The notes beneath the pieces are model-generated. The model did not search any database, was not told the origin of the DNA, and saw only the letters and a list, made by a program, of their open reading frames with translations. From assembly GCA_050084985.1 (NCBI GenBank), contig JBITNC010000001.1, positions 214,458,001 to 214,522,000 on the forward strand: a DNA stretch of 64,000 nucleotides, read 5' to 3'. This DNA comes from Nageia nagi. Its lineage: Eukaryota; Pinophyta. This document shows, in pieces, positions 13,571 to 24,745 of the stretch (positions are counted from its first letter, which is position 1; each line of letters opens with the position of its first letter). Made by a program: the position numbers and the translations under genes.

Positions 13571-14507
13571 GAATGTGAATGTGTTTAATTTTACAAGCTT
13601 TAATTTTGGGTAATGTGTCAATAATAAAATTTGTTACAAAAAGATAATGCATGTAATAAGCTTACTTACACAAAATCATAGAGAGAATCTAACATTATTA
13701 TCTAAATTCAAGTACTATAACCATTTAAGCCATCTAATTTAAGAAAGAAAAATCACTTTATAAGGTAGGTATCAAAGGGGTAAATAGGGACCATATCAAA
13801 CTTTCATTCATGTTTTCTTAAATACATTATGAAAAACAATAAGTGACCAAGATAATGGACTCAAGATACATTAAGCATGAAGAAAATACTATTCTTTAAC
13901 ATTCTATCTTATAAAAAGTACACTATTAATGATAGGAAATAGACTAGATACACCACTAGTGGCATGAGTAGTAACAAAAGAGATGGGAAAATAAAGAAAT
14001 AGTACAAGGAATAACTTTCATGAAGTATAAAAAGTAATGAACTCATGCAATGAAGGAGAAATAATTCATAATGACTAGGTGGATGAACAACCTAAGTAAT
14101 ATACACTACAAGTAAAAACTTAAAATTTTAACCAATAACTTTATGTACCTTGGAGGTTTTTATAACCTAGGTACATTCTATAGAGGTAGGAACAAAAAGA
14201 GACACCTTTGGTTTTACATTTTCCATGATGTTGGAACTATAAAAATGGTTACGAATGTTGCTAGCAATGTTGGTTATTTCTCCATTTCTAATTTATTTTG
14301 GGCTATCATGCTTGCATTCATGTTTGTGAGAAAAATAATAATATAACTCATTAGAAGTACTTACCATACCTATGCAACCTCTTGGTTGTGAAGGAGGTAA
14401 AGGATTGGTAAATACCCCCAATTGTTCATTATTAGGATGTACAAATCCATCCTCCATAGTAGTGTTATCATCCATATTAATGGCCTTTTTATCAATGAAA
14501 TCATGTA
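13571..14507. other. Interior of element E without recognisable genes
   Basis: AT-rich sequence between the antisense PMD pseudogene and the minus-strand ORF of E. Short open frames on both strands (14143-14346 plus, 14293-14475 minus) overlap each other and have no known motif; the minus one may be a continuation of the degraded leader ORF in another frame. Nothing else is supportable. Confidence 0.4.
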
Positions 14508-15677
14508 TTATATGCCATAGATAAAAAGGCCATTATCTTGTGAACCATCAAAATTAGTAAACTTAATACTCTTTTTCTTAGTAAGTATTTTAGAAAGAAT
14601 TCTATTAGTTAAAGGATTTTCTAAGCAAAACAAGAAATCTTCATCATCAAACAATTTATTTTTAGATGTGCTAATCCCTTTGTTTATTGAGCTATATTTT
14701 AGGGGTGATGGAGGGTCTTGAGGTGAAACTTGTGCCTTTATCAATTCCTCTTCTTTAAGTATATAAAATGGACCTATTCTATTCTATTTTTCATGTTCAA
14801 TTTTATCAAGTAATTTAACTATGAAATCTAACTACTTTTCATAAGGTTCCAAATGAAAGTGAGTAGTTTCTTGAACATCATGAAGGTATTAAATCTTAAC
14901 ATTATGCTCATATAATGTTCATATAGTATTATGATTATAAGAATTATTAAAAATATCAACAACTTGCTCTCTAATCTTATGATCAAGATCTTTATTTTAC
15001 AAAATAGCCTCACCTTTAGAAAGTGTACCTTTTTGTAAGTGATCAAGCTTGAGGATAAGGTAGTCTTAGTCTTCATCTTCACTTTCTATATCATTGTTTG
15101 CAATATTATCCTTACTCATAGGTTGTATTATATTTTTATTTTGTTCAAGAAGAGGTTCTATCTCTTATACATCCACACTATTAGCAGTGCTCTCATAGTT
15201 TGATATGTCATTATCATCATCCATTTTTAGGTTAGAAACCCTCCATCTTGATGCACCTAGAAGTTCATAAGAAAATAGGCTATCCAAAAAATCTAAAGTA
15301 ATAAACTATTCTTTGATTAAATCATATTTAGTCAAAATATTAATAATAGTAGAAGCATTATAATTAAGATAATATTGAAACTTTTCTCTATGAGATAGCA
15401 ATTCTTGTATGGTTCTAACATGAGGAGGAATTATATCCACTTTAAGAATTTCATCTACGTCATTACAAGAATTAGTAGTATTCATCCTAACATTTACAAA
15501 CTTAGCAAAATGATAAGGAGTTTTCCTGATAATATCCATTTTCTTAGTAGAGCTTATGGATTCAATATTACTATCACCATCAAGATGAGGTTCTTATAGA
15601 GGTAGGTTAAGGTTGTGTCTAACACTTCTTTGAACCTTTGCTTGAGACACTTTAGATTTTTCTTTAATAAGGTTCAT
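14508..15677 (-). pseudogene. Unknown leader ORF of element E, about 389 codons with stops
   Basis: A single minus-strand frame runs from ATG at 15677 to a stop at 14508, interrupted by several stops (the first is TAA after NLNLPL). It begins MNLIKEKSKVSQAKV and contains MDIIRKTPYHFAKFVNV, an acidic middle (NNDIESEDED) and near the end KSIKFTNFDGSQDNG. It lies just inside the right (5') LTR, where Tat elements may carry ORF1 or the gag N-terminus. I do not recognise the family, and it is not clearly like A2's ORF1. Frame coherence over 1.1 kb supports a former gene. Confidence 0.5.
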
Positions 15678-15815
15678 TTTTTAAACATAAGTAGGATAAA
15701 CCCTAGTTTTATCATTTTTTCTAGATATTATTTGAATAGCTTTGGGAAAAAGGATGAATAATAGTGAAAATGGATTCATAACTTTTTGAAAAGATGCCTT
15801 AGGTTAAGACCTAGT

Positions 15816-16153
15816 TGTGTACGAATATTGAGTTCACTAAAATATAGACCCAAAAATATGTAAATACATAAATAAATAAATTTTGGTCTACTATATACAA
15901 TGAATAAAGTACTTTACATCAAATTACAACAAATATACATGAAACACACAAACTTGATACAAAGTAGGGCTTGTAGCCAATTTGTATACAATCCTTAATA
16001 AATTTTTGAAGGATTATGATTAGACTTAATATTATCTCATAATATATGTTCACTAGAATGTATGCATAAGTCATTCCCTAAAATTTAGACCTAGAAGGTG
16101 CACATAGTTGGTTGTGTAGAATTAGCATGTCACTAGTGGTGTTGGATTTGTAG
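15816..16153 (-). repeat. Truncated 5' LTR of element E
   Basis: Matches the left LTR over about 310 bp from AAATATGTAAATACAT to about 16153, and carries about 26 bp at its left edge (ACGAATATTGAGTTCAC) that the left copy lacks. The other ~400 bp of the LTR are missing; A5 sequence follows at once. The truncation explains the missing target-site duplication. Confidence 0.6.
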
Positions 16154-16159
16154 AATAAA

Positions 16160-17684
16160 AATGATTTTATTGAAGAAATGGTTGAGTTAGAACTAAAAAA
16201 CTTTAAGTATGAATAATTAATTCAAAGTTTTGAAAGGATGATCAATCAAATTTGAATAGAGTCTAACATATTGATACTAAAATATCTATTTTAGATGGTC
16301 CATATTAAATAAATTTCTGATAAAGTTTTAGAAAAAATATCTTTTGATTAGTCTAGAAGTGATGAGTTTGAATCATGGAGTCTAGTAATTTCAAATAATT
16401 CTTCATCATGTTTCATGGTTAATGAAGATACTACATACTTTTCACTTATTTAAAAGAATCCAATAATACAATAATTTAAAGATATAAATGTTATATTTCA
16501 AACCTTTAAATCCACCATAAATACAACTTTAATTGAATAAAATATTGGTGAATATAAAGAATATAACTTGGATGATAAAAATTGGATTTCAATGCCTAAC
16601 CAATTGGATGAGGGGTCTCATATGCTAATTGAAGAAATCATAAAAGTATATTTAAGTGATGGTCTTAGTAATCCTAATATTATTCAATTAGAAAAGTCCT
16701 TAAATGAAATAGAAAGATAAATATTCACATCCATCCTTAAAGAAAAATATAAAGTATTTGCATGGTCTTATAGAGATATTCTTGGGTTGGATTCAAAATT
16801 AGTAGTACATAACTTAGGTCTTAAAAAATATGCTAAGCCTCTAAAAAAGTTATGAAAGATGCAACCCATTATAAATTTAATTTTAAAAAATTACAAAAGC
16901 TATTAGAAGTGAAATTTATCCAACCTATTGATTATTCTAATTGGATATATAATATGGTTTTGATTAAAAAACCTAATGGAAATATTCATGTTTGCATAGA
17001 TTTTAGAGATCTAAATAAAGCATGTCTAAAAGATGATTTTTTATTTCCAAATATTGATAATTGTGTTGATGGTATGGCTACACATGAAATGAATTCACTT
17101 ATGGATGGATTCTCTAATTATAATCAGATAAAATCAATCATAGAAGATCAACATAAAATAGCATTCACAACACCCTAAGAAACCTTTTATTACAAAGTAA
17201 TGCCCTTTAGTTTAAATAATGCTAGAGAGCCTTATCAAAGAGATATGACATATATCTTATATAAATATATGGATAATTATTTAAATAATTTATTAGTTAA
17301 ATCTAAAACTAGAGAACAACATCTAGAACTTCTTATAAAGATCTTTGATAGGTTGTTGGAATATAATGTTAGACTAAACCCAAAGAATTGTGTCTTTAGA
17401 GTTACTTCAAGGAAGTTAGTTAATTTTATTATATAAATATGAGGAATTAAAGTAGATCACAATAGAATAAAAGCCATCACAAATATGCATCCTCCCTCAA
17501 AAACAAAATAATTACAAAATTTATAAGAAAAATTATAAGTAATAAGGTACTTTATATCATAATTATCTAATAAATGAAAACCTTTTAATAAATTGTTAAA
17601 AAAGGGAATTGAATTTCACTATGAAAATAAACAAAAAGAAGTGTTTGATAAAATAAAATGCTATCTTTTATCACCACTAGTGTT
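16160..17684 (+). pseudogene. Tat-lineage RT and RNase H start (element A5)
   Basis: Linker before RT: WISMPNQLDEG, VYLSDGLSNPNIIQLEKS, VFAWSYRDILGLDSKLVVHN (16580-16815). RT follows in one frame from 16852 to 17436: VKFIQPIDYSNWI, VCIDFRDLNKACLKDDF, LMDGFSNYNQIKS, YYKVMPFSLNNAREPYQR and LNPKNCVF. The catalytic YVDD box reads YLNN (near 17277-17290), both metal-binding Asp replaced by Asn. RNase H begins (GIEFHYENKQKEVFDKIK, about 17605-17660) and is cut at 17684 by element A3, which lies in the opposite orientation. The remainder of A5 is outside the window beyond A3. Confidence 0.85.
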
Positions 17685-18535
17685 TGTTGCAGTGAAAATA
17701 GAGTTGGAATGTAGAATAACATGAAATACAAATTATTCTTAAATCTTCACTGAACCTCAAATTATGCAAAATAGATAAACATATTGTAATTGTAAAATGA
17801 TATTGATTTTCAATTCAAACTACAATTTACCCTTGGAAGGGATTTTTACAAATGCCATTTGCCAAAATAAGAGTATTAGATCTCCATTGTTTTTTATTTG
17901 CTTGCTTCTCTCCTTGATATGGACAACCTGTAAATCCTACACACATACAAAAGACAATAACATCAAAGCATCTATGTATGACATGAATTGAATTGAAACT
18001 AGCATAAAACAATAAAATGTATGAGCTCACAAGATTTTGGCAGCATTACCCTACTTTAAAAATGGGTCAAGATTCTCCCTAATTTGCTTTGTATTAGCTT
18101 GTATTTATAGATTGTGGATGGGATATTCAAAAGGCTGGTAAGAGGAAGTGAATAACCACTGTAGGTCATAACTGACCCCCTCTATCCACAACATCTTGGA
18201 AAGTTGAAATGTTTCAACTTTCTCTCACTATTTTGGCTTCTTAGTTCAGCTATTATAGAGTCACCAGCGATTACAATACAAACACCGGTGACTGGCTCAA
18301 AATGTTGGTGACTATCTTGGGTCACTGGCGATTGGGTTTTTAACTTTGTGACAATATTAACTGATCGCCTAATAGCCAATTTTACCTAAAAAGAGTCATG
18401 TGACCACCCATTTTGCATGTACTCAATGGGGGCTATCCAATAATAGGGTTTTTAGACCTATTTTATATTGTTGCAAAGAGTTATGATTATTTTAATGTTT
18501 ACTAGTTAAGAAGAGGACATTTTTAGGTGTCTACA
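17685..18535 (-). repeat. 3' LTR of element A3
   Basis: Reads TGTTGCA...GGTGTCTACA on plus, i.e. TGTAGACACC...TGCAACA on the minus strand; 851 bp. Homologous along its length to LTRs at 26685-27532, 37693-38540 and 43993-58016 (split). A minus-strand TATA box, CTATAAATACAAGC, lies at 18097-18110 and is conserved in all four copies. The LTR also holds GTCACCAGCGATT-like and GTCACTGGCGATT-like repeats (18255-18335). Confidence 0.9.
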
Positions 18536-19249
18536 TTTTGCCCCTTTTTGAATTAACAACCAAAAAATGTGGTTGATAATTTCAAAAACATAGGATGGGG
18601 AGCTTTGTTGCTCTATTGTTTATTGTTGCTTTTTTATTATATAAGTTTTGACTCAATTTCTTAGATGAATCAAAATTTTGATAAATATGTTTTCATTTTA
18701 CATTTGATGTAGTTTTGAAAACAAATTTAAATATACTTTAGAAGTGACTATTTTCGGTATGACAATGTGCTGAGCTTGTGTGACACTTACATGACATTTC
18801 TATTATGTCATTTTGCATGTCTAAGTGCACATGTACCATATAAGTCCTCTTTAGTATATGAGTTTGATGGTGTTGTCCTTTGTCTCGACAATGGGGTTTC
18901 AAGATGATCTCTTGTAACAATGATACATCACATCTTATCGTATTTTGATTTTCTTGACCAATTCAAGATTACTTTGAGAAAATTTTAACATTCTCATGGC
19001 TATTTCCAAATGTGGCACTTTACTTCCAATCACTAGCATTTAGTTGCGATCATCAACATTTGTCTTAGAGTCACTGACATTTATATACAGTCACCGACAT
19101 CCATCTCCAAGTCATCGAATGGTTCAAAAAGAAAGAATTTTGACTTTTTCTTATTCCTTTATTTTTAGCTGTCACTTTCATTATCAGCTAGCATGAGTTT
19201 CCCTTACGATCTCATTGATTTACAACTATTGATATTTGTTACAATCACC
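18536..19249. promoter_or_regulatory. A3 polypurine tract and candidate promoter of the antisense PMD gene
   Basis: The minus strand reads AAAAAGGGGCAAAA immediately before the LTR start (18536-18549), the primer site for plus-strand DNA. In the other direction this region is the 5' flank of the PMD gene: TATTATATAAGTTTTGACTC near 18635-18655 is kept in A2 (near 27635) and A4 (near 58115), with a conserved block at 18740-18925. The A3, A4 and A2 copies align here; A2 diverges after about 27955. Promoter function is inference from position and conservation. Repeats of the GTCACCGACATT type occur at 19025-19115. Confidence 0.55.
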
Positions 19250-21661
19250 ATGCCTCCACGTAGATGCTCCATTGGACATTCTCAACCTATCCAAGAAGAG
19301 GTAGGCTTTTGAAATCACTTTCTTTTCTATTTTTTGTTTATAACTTGTAATTTAACCATTTAATTGTAAAATCAAAACCATGAATGCCATTTAAACATCA
19401 TTTTGATTGTTTTTACTGGATAAATTTTGCAAATCCTACTTTTATATATATTTTTTGTGAAATTTTTCATAATCCAGCCTTAGTTATTGACCTAGGCCGA
19501 ACGAGTGATAGAGTCATCAGCGTTTGGAATGCGAACATCGGTGACTGAGTCTTAGCTATTTGAAACACTTGCATTTTATTATGAAATGCCATTTTCCCTT
19601 TTTTTTAAGCTAAACCTTTTTAACATTATACATGTTCGAGACATCTTTAAGCCTCGAGGTAGATATCCCTTGATTCTATAGGAGGGTAGAGGTCTTCTAG
19701 GTCCAGCTGATCATACCTTTTTTAGATTCATCAATTTTGGAGTAGGTCCACACATGGGCCGCATTCATTAGGAGTACCCTTTATTGGCTACATTGCCAGA
19801 TAGATGGTATGTAGTGACATGCACTTTTCATCTTCTAACAGGGGAGATGACCATCATAGTGGAGGATATACATAGATTATATAGACTCCCCATTCATGGA
19901 CAGAGGATTTTGCCTATGGTGGATAGGATAGGAGCTTTACTTGCTATTTCTTATTTGTATGGGGTTGCTCAGGTTGATACTATTGTTTTAGAGATTATTT
20001 CAAGTGGTATCTGATATTACCAATATTGGCTAGAGGATCAGTAGGGGATAATCCATTTTTCCTACTTGATGGGTTTGGTACAGTGTTATGCTCTCCCTGA
20101 TACTGGTAGTGGGAGATTTTCATGGTTGTTATTGCTCGTTATTATGGATATGATGCAGCATGGTATGATATATGCTTGGGTACCTACATTGTTAGCTTAG
20201 ATTTACAAGGAGCTATTCTTTTATTCATAGGGGCATAGGGCCTCTTTATCAATTACTATCACATTACAAGCATGGGCCTATGAGCATATATCTATGGCTC
20301 ATCCTTTAGGGTTGCTGATGTCAGGGTTTGGTAGTCACTTAGATTATGAGGTGGGCATAGTCTGATGGTGTGATAATTTTTATATTTGCCCATCAGATGG
20401 AGTTCATTGAGATGTGAGCTATTATTACCACATGCTTAGTCACTTGATTCTAGATCAGGTGAGATTCAAACCTTACTACTTGTATCCTTTCTGGAGAGAG
20501 CTCGTAGCTGAGCTTACTGGTATTCAGTAGCCACATGTTTTGAGTAGTTATCAAGCTAATTTTTTGGAGTACTTTCATTTTGAGTAGGTGCATCATTAGT
20601 TTGGTTTAGTTTAGGATGTACCTACCCCATCAATGCCATATCAGCATGAGGGTACTATTTTAGCAGAGGGTGTATAGCCATTGGTTTACGTAGAGCCAAA
20701 TCCTACTTAGGAGGAGGGATCCTTAGAGGATGATACAAGGGAGGATTATGTAGGAGTGTCTGAGGCCTTCAAGGCCTGGTGGGAGGAGGGAGATGATGGC
20801 CTAGAGGGAGGACTAGAGGGTCAACACATTCATCGATGCATTGATTTTGATGAGGAGTTAGGCATAGCAGCAAGAGGGAGAGAGGTAGGCAAGGAGCCTA
20901 CAGGAGTGGAGGCTATGAGAGAAGAGGATACTAGTGAGGAGGTTATGGTAGATGCTCCTGAGGAGTAGGATATGGGTGTAGGTGAAGAGGGAGCTACCCT
21001 AGAGGTTAGGTGTAGAGTTGATGAGGCTTCTACTACATAGGTTCCTAGCATTGATACTTTGCTAGGGGATATTTATGAGTTGAGACACCAGCTAGCACAG
21101 GCCTACTCATGTATGTACAGGTATAGGGCTGAACAAGATAGATATAGATAGGAGAGAGATGAGGCTCATTCCTCTTTACAAGGAGCTCAAGCTCATTATT
21201 TGGGAGCAACCTCTACTTTCAAAGGTGTTCCTTCAGTTCTCTATCATGGCATTTATCAATAGTAAGATTTTTATAGTGGTATAGTACAATCATGGTTGAT
21301 AGGAGTTCCAACTTTTACTCTAGGGGCTTAGTATCCTATACCTCCATATACTTATATGCCTATAGATATTTTAGCATATCAGATAGGTAATAGTGCACAG
21401 GGCACAATTGGGTCTCCAGGTAGGACTCAGAGGTCATGCGGTCTTTCTAGCAGGAGTGGTACACCTTGGGCATCTCCTTTAGGGGCTATTAGTTCATCCA
21501 AGTTGTAAAGAGCTCAGCATCCAAGTAGTCCTATAGGCTCTGTAGGCACTACTCCTCTAAGTTAGGGTATCGGAGAGACCAGTAGATAGTGGAGGTGACT
21601 AAGTAGTCCTAGCAGACCAGGCAATGGTTGGGGTAGTCCTTAAGGATACCCTTTTTCATGA
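19250..21661 (+). pseudogene. Antisense PMD gene of element A3 (two exons, decayed)
   Basis: Exon 1 is 19250-19300 (ATG, 17 codons, MPPRRCSIGHSQPIQEE), then GT at 19301; exon 2 starts at 19634 in the frame that runs to 21661, about 693 codons in all. A4 has the same layout with an intact ACAG acceptor; here it reads ACAT. PMD signature: LLATLPDRW, CTFHLLTGEMTIIVEDIHRL, RLPIHG; later YAWVPTLLA, LQAWAYEHI, ICPSDGV and FHFE-VHH-FGLV-DVPTP with TAGs at Gln/Trp positions. The C-terminal third is acidic, then Ser/Pro/Gly-rich (21400-21640). PMD occurs in DNA transposons and in host silencing factors. It faces gag-pol. At least ten in-frame stops, so non-coding today. Confidence 0.8.
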
Positions 21662-23620
21662 TGTTATTTTATATGCTTATGAGGTTATTGGACCCTTGTA
21701 TTTTATTGTATGATTCATGATGTTATGATGACCTTTTGATGGACTATGATGATGTATATTTAGATAGATAGATCTTTGATATTTATGGTACTTGTATGAT
21801 TTTGATGCATGATCTTTCATTATATATATAGATTTATGATACAATATGTATGATGTGATGTTATGTAGATCAGGATTGTCTTTTAATTACTTAATGATGA
21901 ACAAAATGTTAATGATAGATGTAATTTTCAAAATGTATGATGTATAGATATAATTGTGGAATGTATGATGATGAAATATATAACATATATCAATAAATTA
22001 GTATTGATGATGTTATTAATCTCAACATTAAGTTAATAATAAGTACGATTATAGTTGCTATAATCAATAAATCCAATTGATAATTTTAATAAGTTAAGTT
22101 ATTTAAGGACATATTTTTATTATATTTTTGCAGAATTAGATGCATCATCTTTCGTACTTGGCAATTTTACAATACAAACTTTCTTAATATGACAAACTAT
22201 TAACTTATGGATGTATATGAACATTAACTTTATCTTGGTTAGGGGAATAATAAATAATCATTCTTATCCTTTCCAAAGAAAAGTAATTTTAATAATGTTC
22301 AAAGGTAATAGGTAATAGTGAAAATGGCTTGACATGACACACTAGTGACTTATGGATGCATATGAACATTAACTTTATCTTGGTTAGGGGAATAATAAAT
22401 AATCATTCCTATCCTTTCCAAAGAAAAGAAATTTTAATAATGTTCAAAGGTAATGATATTTTCAAAAGGAATGGGTTTAACAAAATGACACAAATGATTC
22501 TAAACACAAACACATTACAAACTATGACAAAAGATTAGGTGATTTTGGATTAATAACCAAGTTATGATAACATCTACCTCATCTTTCTTTATCTCAAATT
22601 TAACAACCTAAGATGATATCAAACAATATTGTTATATGTTGATGAAAAATCTACAAAATCCAATGTGAATAGTGAGATCCATTTCCTTTCTTAGATCATT
22701 TGAGATGAAATATCCTAGAGACATTAATAAGCTAGTCTGTCTGTATGAAATGTATAGAGGTCCATAGGAAAGAAGGTCTCTAACCAAAATGGACATATCA
22801 CCACTCGTAAGGTATGCCTCATTGCCAGATAGGTGTCCATAGCCCTGATGAGGATTAACCCCTCAATCCTGCTACAACCTTGCTCTACTACCAGTCAGGC
22901 ATCCATAGCCCCGGTAGAGGATATTGTAATCACCCAAGAATCATTGATATAATGTAACAAATTTTTTTTTTCATCTCCTTTTTTTTTATCAAATGATTCT
23001 TGGGTTTGAGATGAAGTGAATAATAGGATAGATGCATAACTTTCACTTTTAATATCTCTTAGAATGATTTCATTCAAATTCTCTTAGAATTTTTTAATGT
23101 TGTAAGTGCTTGGAGTTTATGGATTTTCTTTCAAACATAAACTTTATGTTTTTCTATCATCTATGGTATATCATTTCTTTATAAAAGAAAAGACAAGGTG
23201 AATGTAGTGATAACAAGGAGATTATTCTAAAATGACCTTTTCACACATTACACATTTATTGGATAATCACTTTTACAATGATATGCAACATATATTCACA
23301 TCATATGAGGGCAAGGCACCCAATTGCCAAGTAACCTCTAGATGTTTCCATCTAGGTAGATTTTATAATTTTATAATTTTTGTGTTTTATAGTTTTCAAT
23401 TTTTTAGGGTTTTATAATTTTTTAATTTTTTGGGTTTTAAATTTTTTCTAGGGAATTCATTCATGATGCATTCAAATTGAGTTTGGACTGCATCAGGATT
23501 GAATGAATAATGTGTTGAACTAAACAAAAAACTAAAATCTAATATCACTTGATTATGATAGATTTGTGGAATACAATAATCTAAGTGTTCGACTGTTACA
23601 GTTTGAGTGATAGAAATGAT
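21662..23620. other. A3 inter-ORF region with tandem repeat and conserved hairpin
   Basis: Between two convergent genes. A direct repeat of period about 145 bp spans 22190-22455 (shared phrase GAACATTAACTTTATCTTGG, then GGGGAATAATAAATAATCAT). The block 22735-23040 is nearly the same as 31014-31290 in A2. No coding signal was recognised. The TGATG-rich stretch at 21660-21990 is low complexity. Confidence 0.6.
22932..23005. repeat. Inverted repeat (hairpin), 14-bp arms, in A3
   Basis: Left arm ACCCAAGAATCATT at 22932-22945 and its exact reverse complement AATGATTCTTGGGT at 22992-23005, separated by a 46-base T-rich loop on plus (A-rich on minus). The same arms, 15 bp, flank a 79-base T-rich loop in A2 (31147-31255). 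Arms are conserved while the loop varies in length. Confidence 0.85.
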
Positions 23621-24640
23621 TCATTCTCGATGTTTTAAAGTTAGGTTGTGAGTATAATCAACTATTATTTTGGGCTTTTCTATAGGCTGCAAAAGACAAA
23701 AATATATCATTAAATCATATTCTGAGCTAGGAGCACACCATAATTCAAATATGTTGATACAAACAATAACTTGATATCCATTTACTTTAACATCCCAACT
23801 GTAAGATTCGCATGCATCATAGAATGTCAAGGCTATTTTTTGTTGTATTTCAAGAGGCATGGAAAAGATATTTGAATACAAAAGAGTAGGGACATTACGA
23901 ATAACTTTCATAAAGATATCTTTGTCATACCTACTTTCAAACCTTGGAAGATAACTTCCATTATTCCACAATCTATGTCCTTTTGATAGTTTTTTGATAA
24001 TCTCTTTTCTAACCCTTATTTGATTCATCATTGTAAGTTCAGCAATACGACAAGCTTGCCTTTTCTCCAACTCTCATTTCCAAACTGTGTGTCGCATTTG
24101 CATGCAAAAAAATCTATGAATTTGCCTATAGTATTGTTGTGACATTCTAGGAGGAAAAGCCACAAAAGTATTTGAAAAATCATAAATCACCCTTTTATGA
24201 GGTAAATAATGTAAAATTTCATCCATCCATTCTAGGCTTTTGGTTAATTGTTTAACGTATTTTTGCCTAGCTCAAAGGAGTGAATACTCAATTAATTGGC
24301 AATTTATGATGATTCTCGATATTCCATAAGGCCATTGTAGGTAGACAACCATTATTTCTTGTGATATTCTTTCCATATGGGTGAAATAGATTTGTGGATC
24401 TAAAATAATGCTTACTTCGTATCCACAAAAAGTGACTTCCTAATCATTATTTCTACCACAAAACATATGATATGTTCTTTCATATTGTTCATCAATAGTC
24501 AATTGTAAATAATTTAAGAGATTAAGATCAAATCCATGTTTTAAATATGTCAATGCTAAATCACCTGGATATCTTGGTGGTGAAAATTATACTTATGGTG
24601 GCATTATGCTACCTTTAGCAGATTCCTTTGCCAGATTCAT
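23621..24640 (-). pseudogene. Extra sense ORF after integrase in A3 (about 339 codons, unknown)
   Basis: From ATG at 24640 one minus-strand frame runs to 23621 (340 codons) with several stops, among them two near codons 16-18 and a TAG in NND-EVTFCGYEV. Readable parts: MNLAKESAKG, PPRYPGDLALTYLKHGFD, DEQYERTYHMFCGRN, HLWNNG-like and YDACESYSWDVKVNGYQV. It starts about 105 bp after the integrase stop; A4 has the same start (62863) and spacing. Tat elements are known to carry extra ORFs downstream of pol; I do not recognise this one's domain. No membrane segments are evident. Confidence 0.7.
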
Positions 24641-24745
24641 CCTTTCTATTTTAATCATTAAAACTTGACAAATATTAATACTTTTATTTATTTATTAATT
24701 CAACAATAAGATAAAATGAAAGAAAACTAATGTACACATTTTTTT

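Larger units (their letters stand above)
9527..16153 (-). mobile_element. Element E: minus-oriented Tat-like retrotransposon nested in A5
   Basis: Bounded by related sequences at 9527-9850 and 15842-16153 (shared phrases include AAATATGTAAATACATAAAT and GAGTCATTCCCTAAAATCTA/TTTA) in direct orientation. A5's protease lies to the left and A5's RT to the right, so E is an insertion in A5. Minus orientation follows from the polypurine tract after the left LTR, from the minus ORF near the right LTR, and from the antisense PMD gene placed as in A3 and A4. No gag, RT or integrase is recognisable, so E looks non-autonomous or gutted. No clear target-site duplication was found. Confidence 0.7.

Noticed and set aside
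14143-14346. Small plus-strand ORF with a hydrophobic end
   Set aside because: 67 codons, no homologue in sister elements, overlaps other chance frames.
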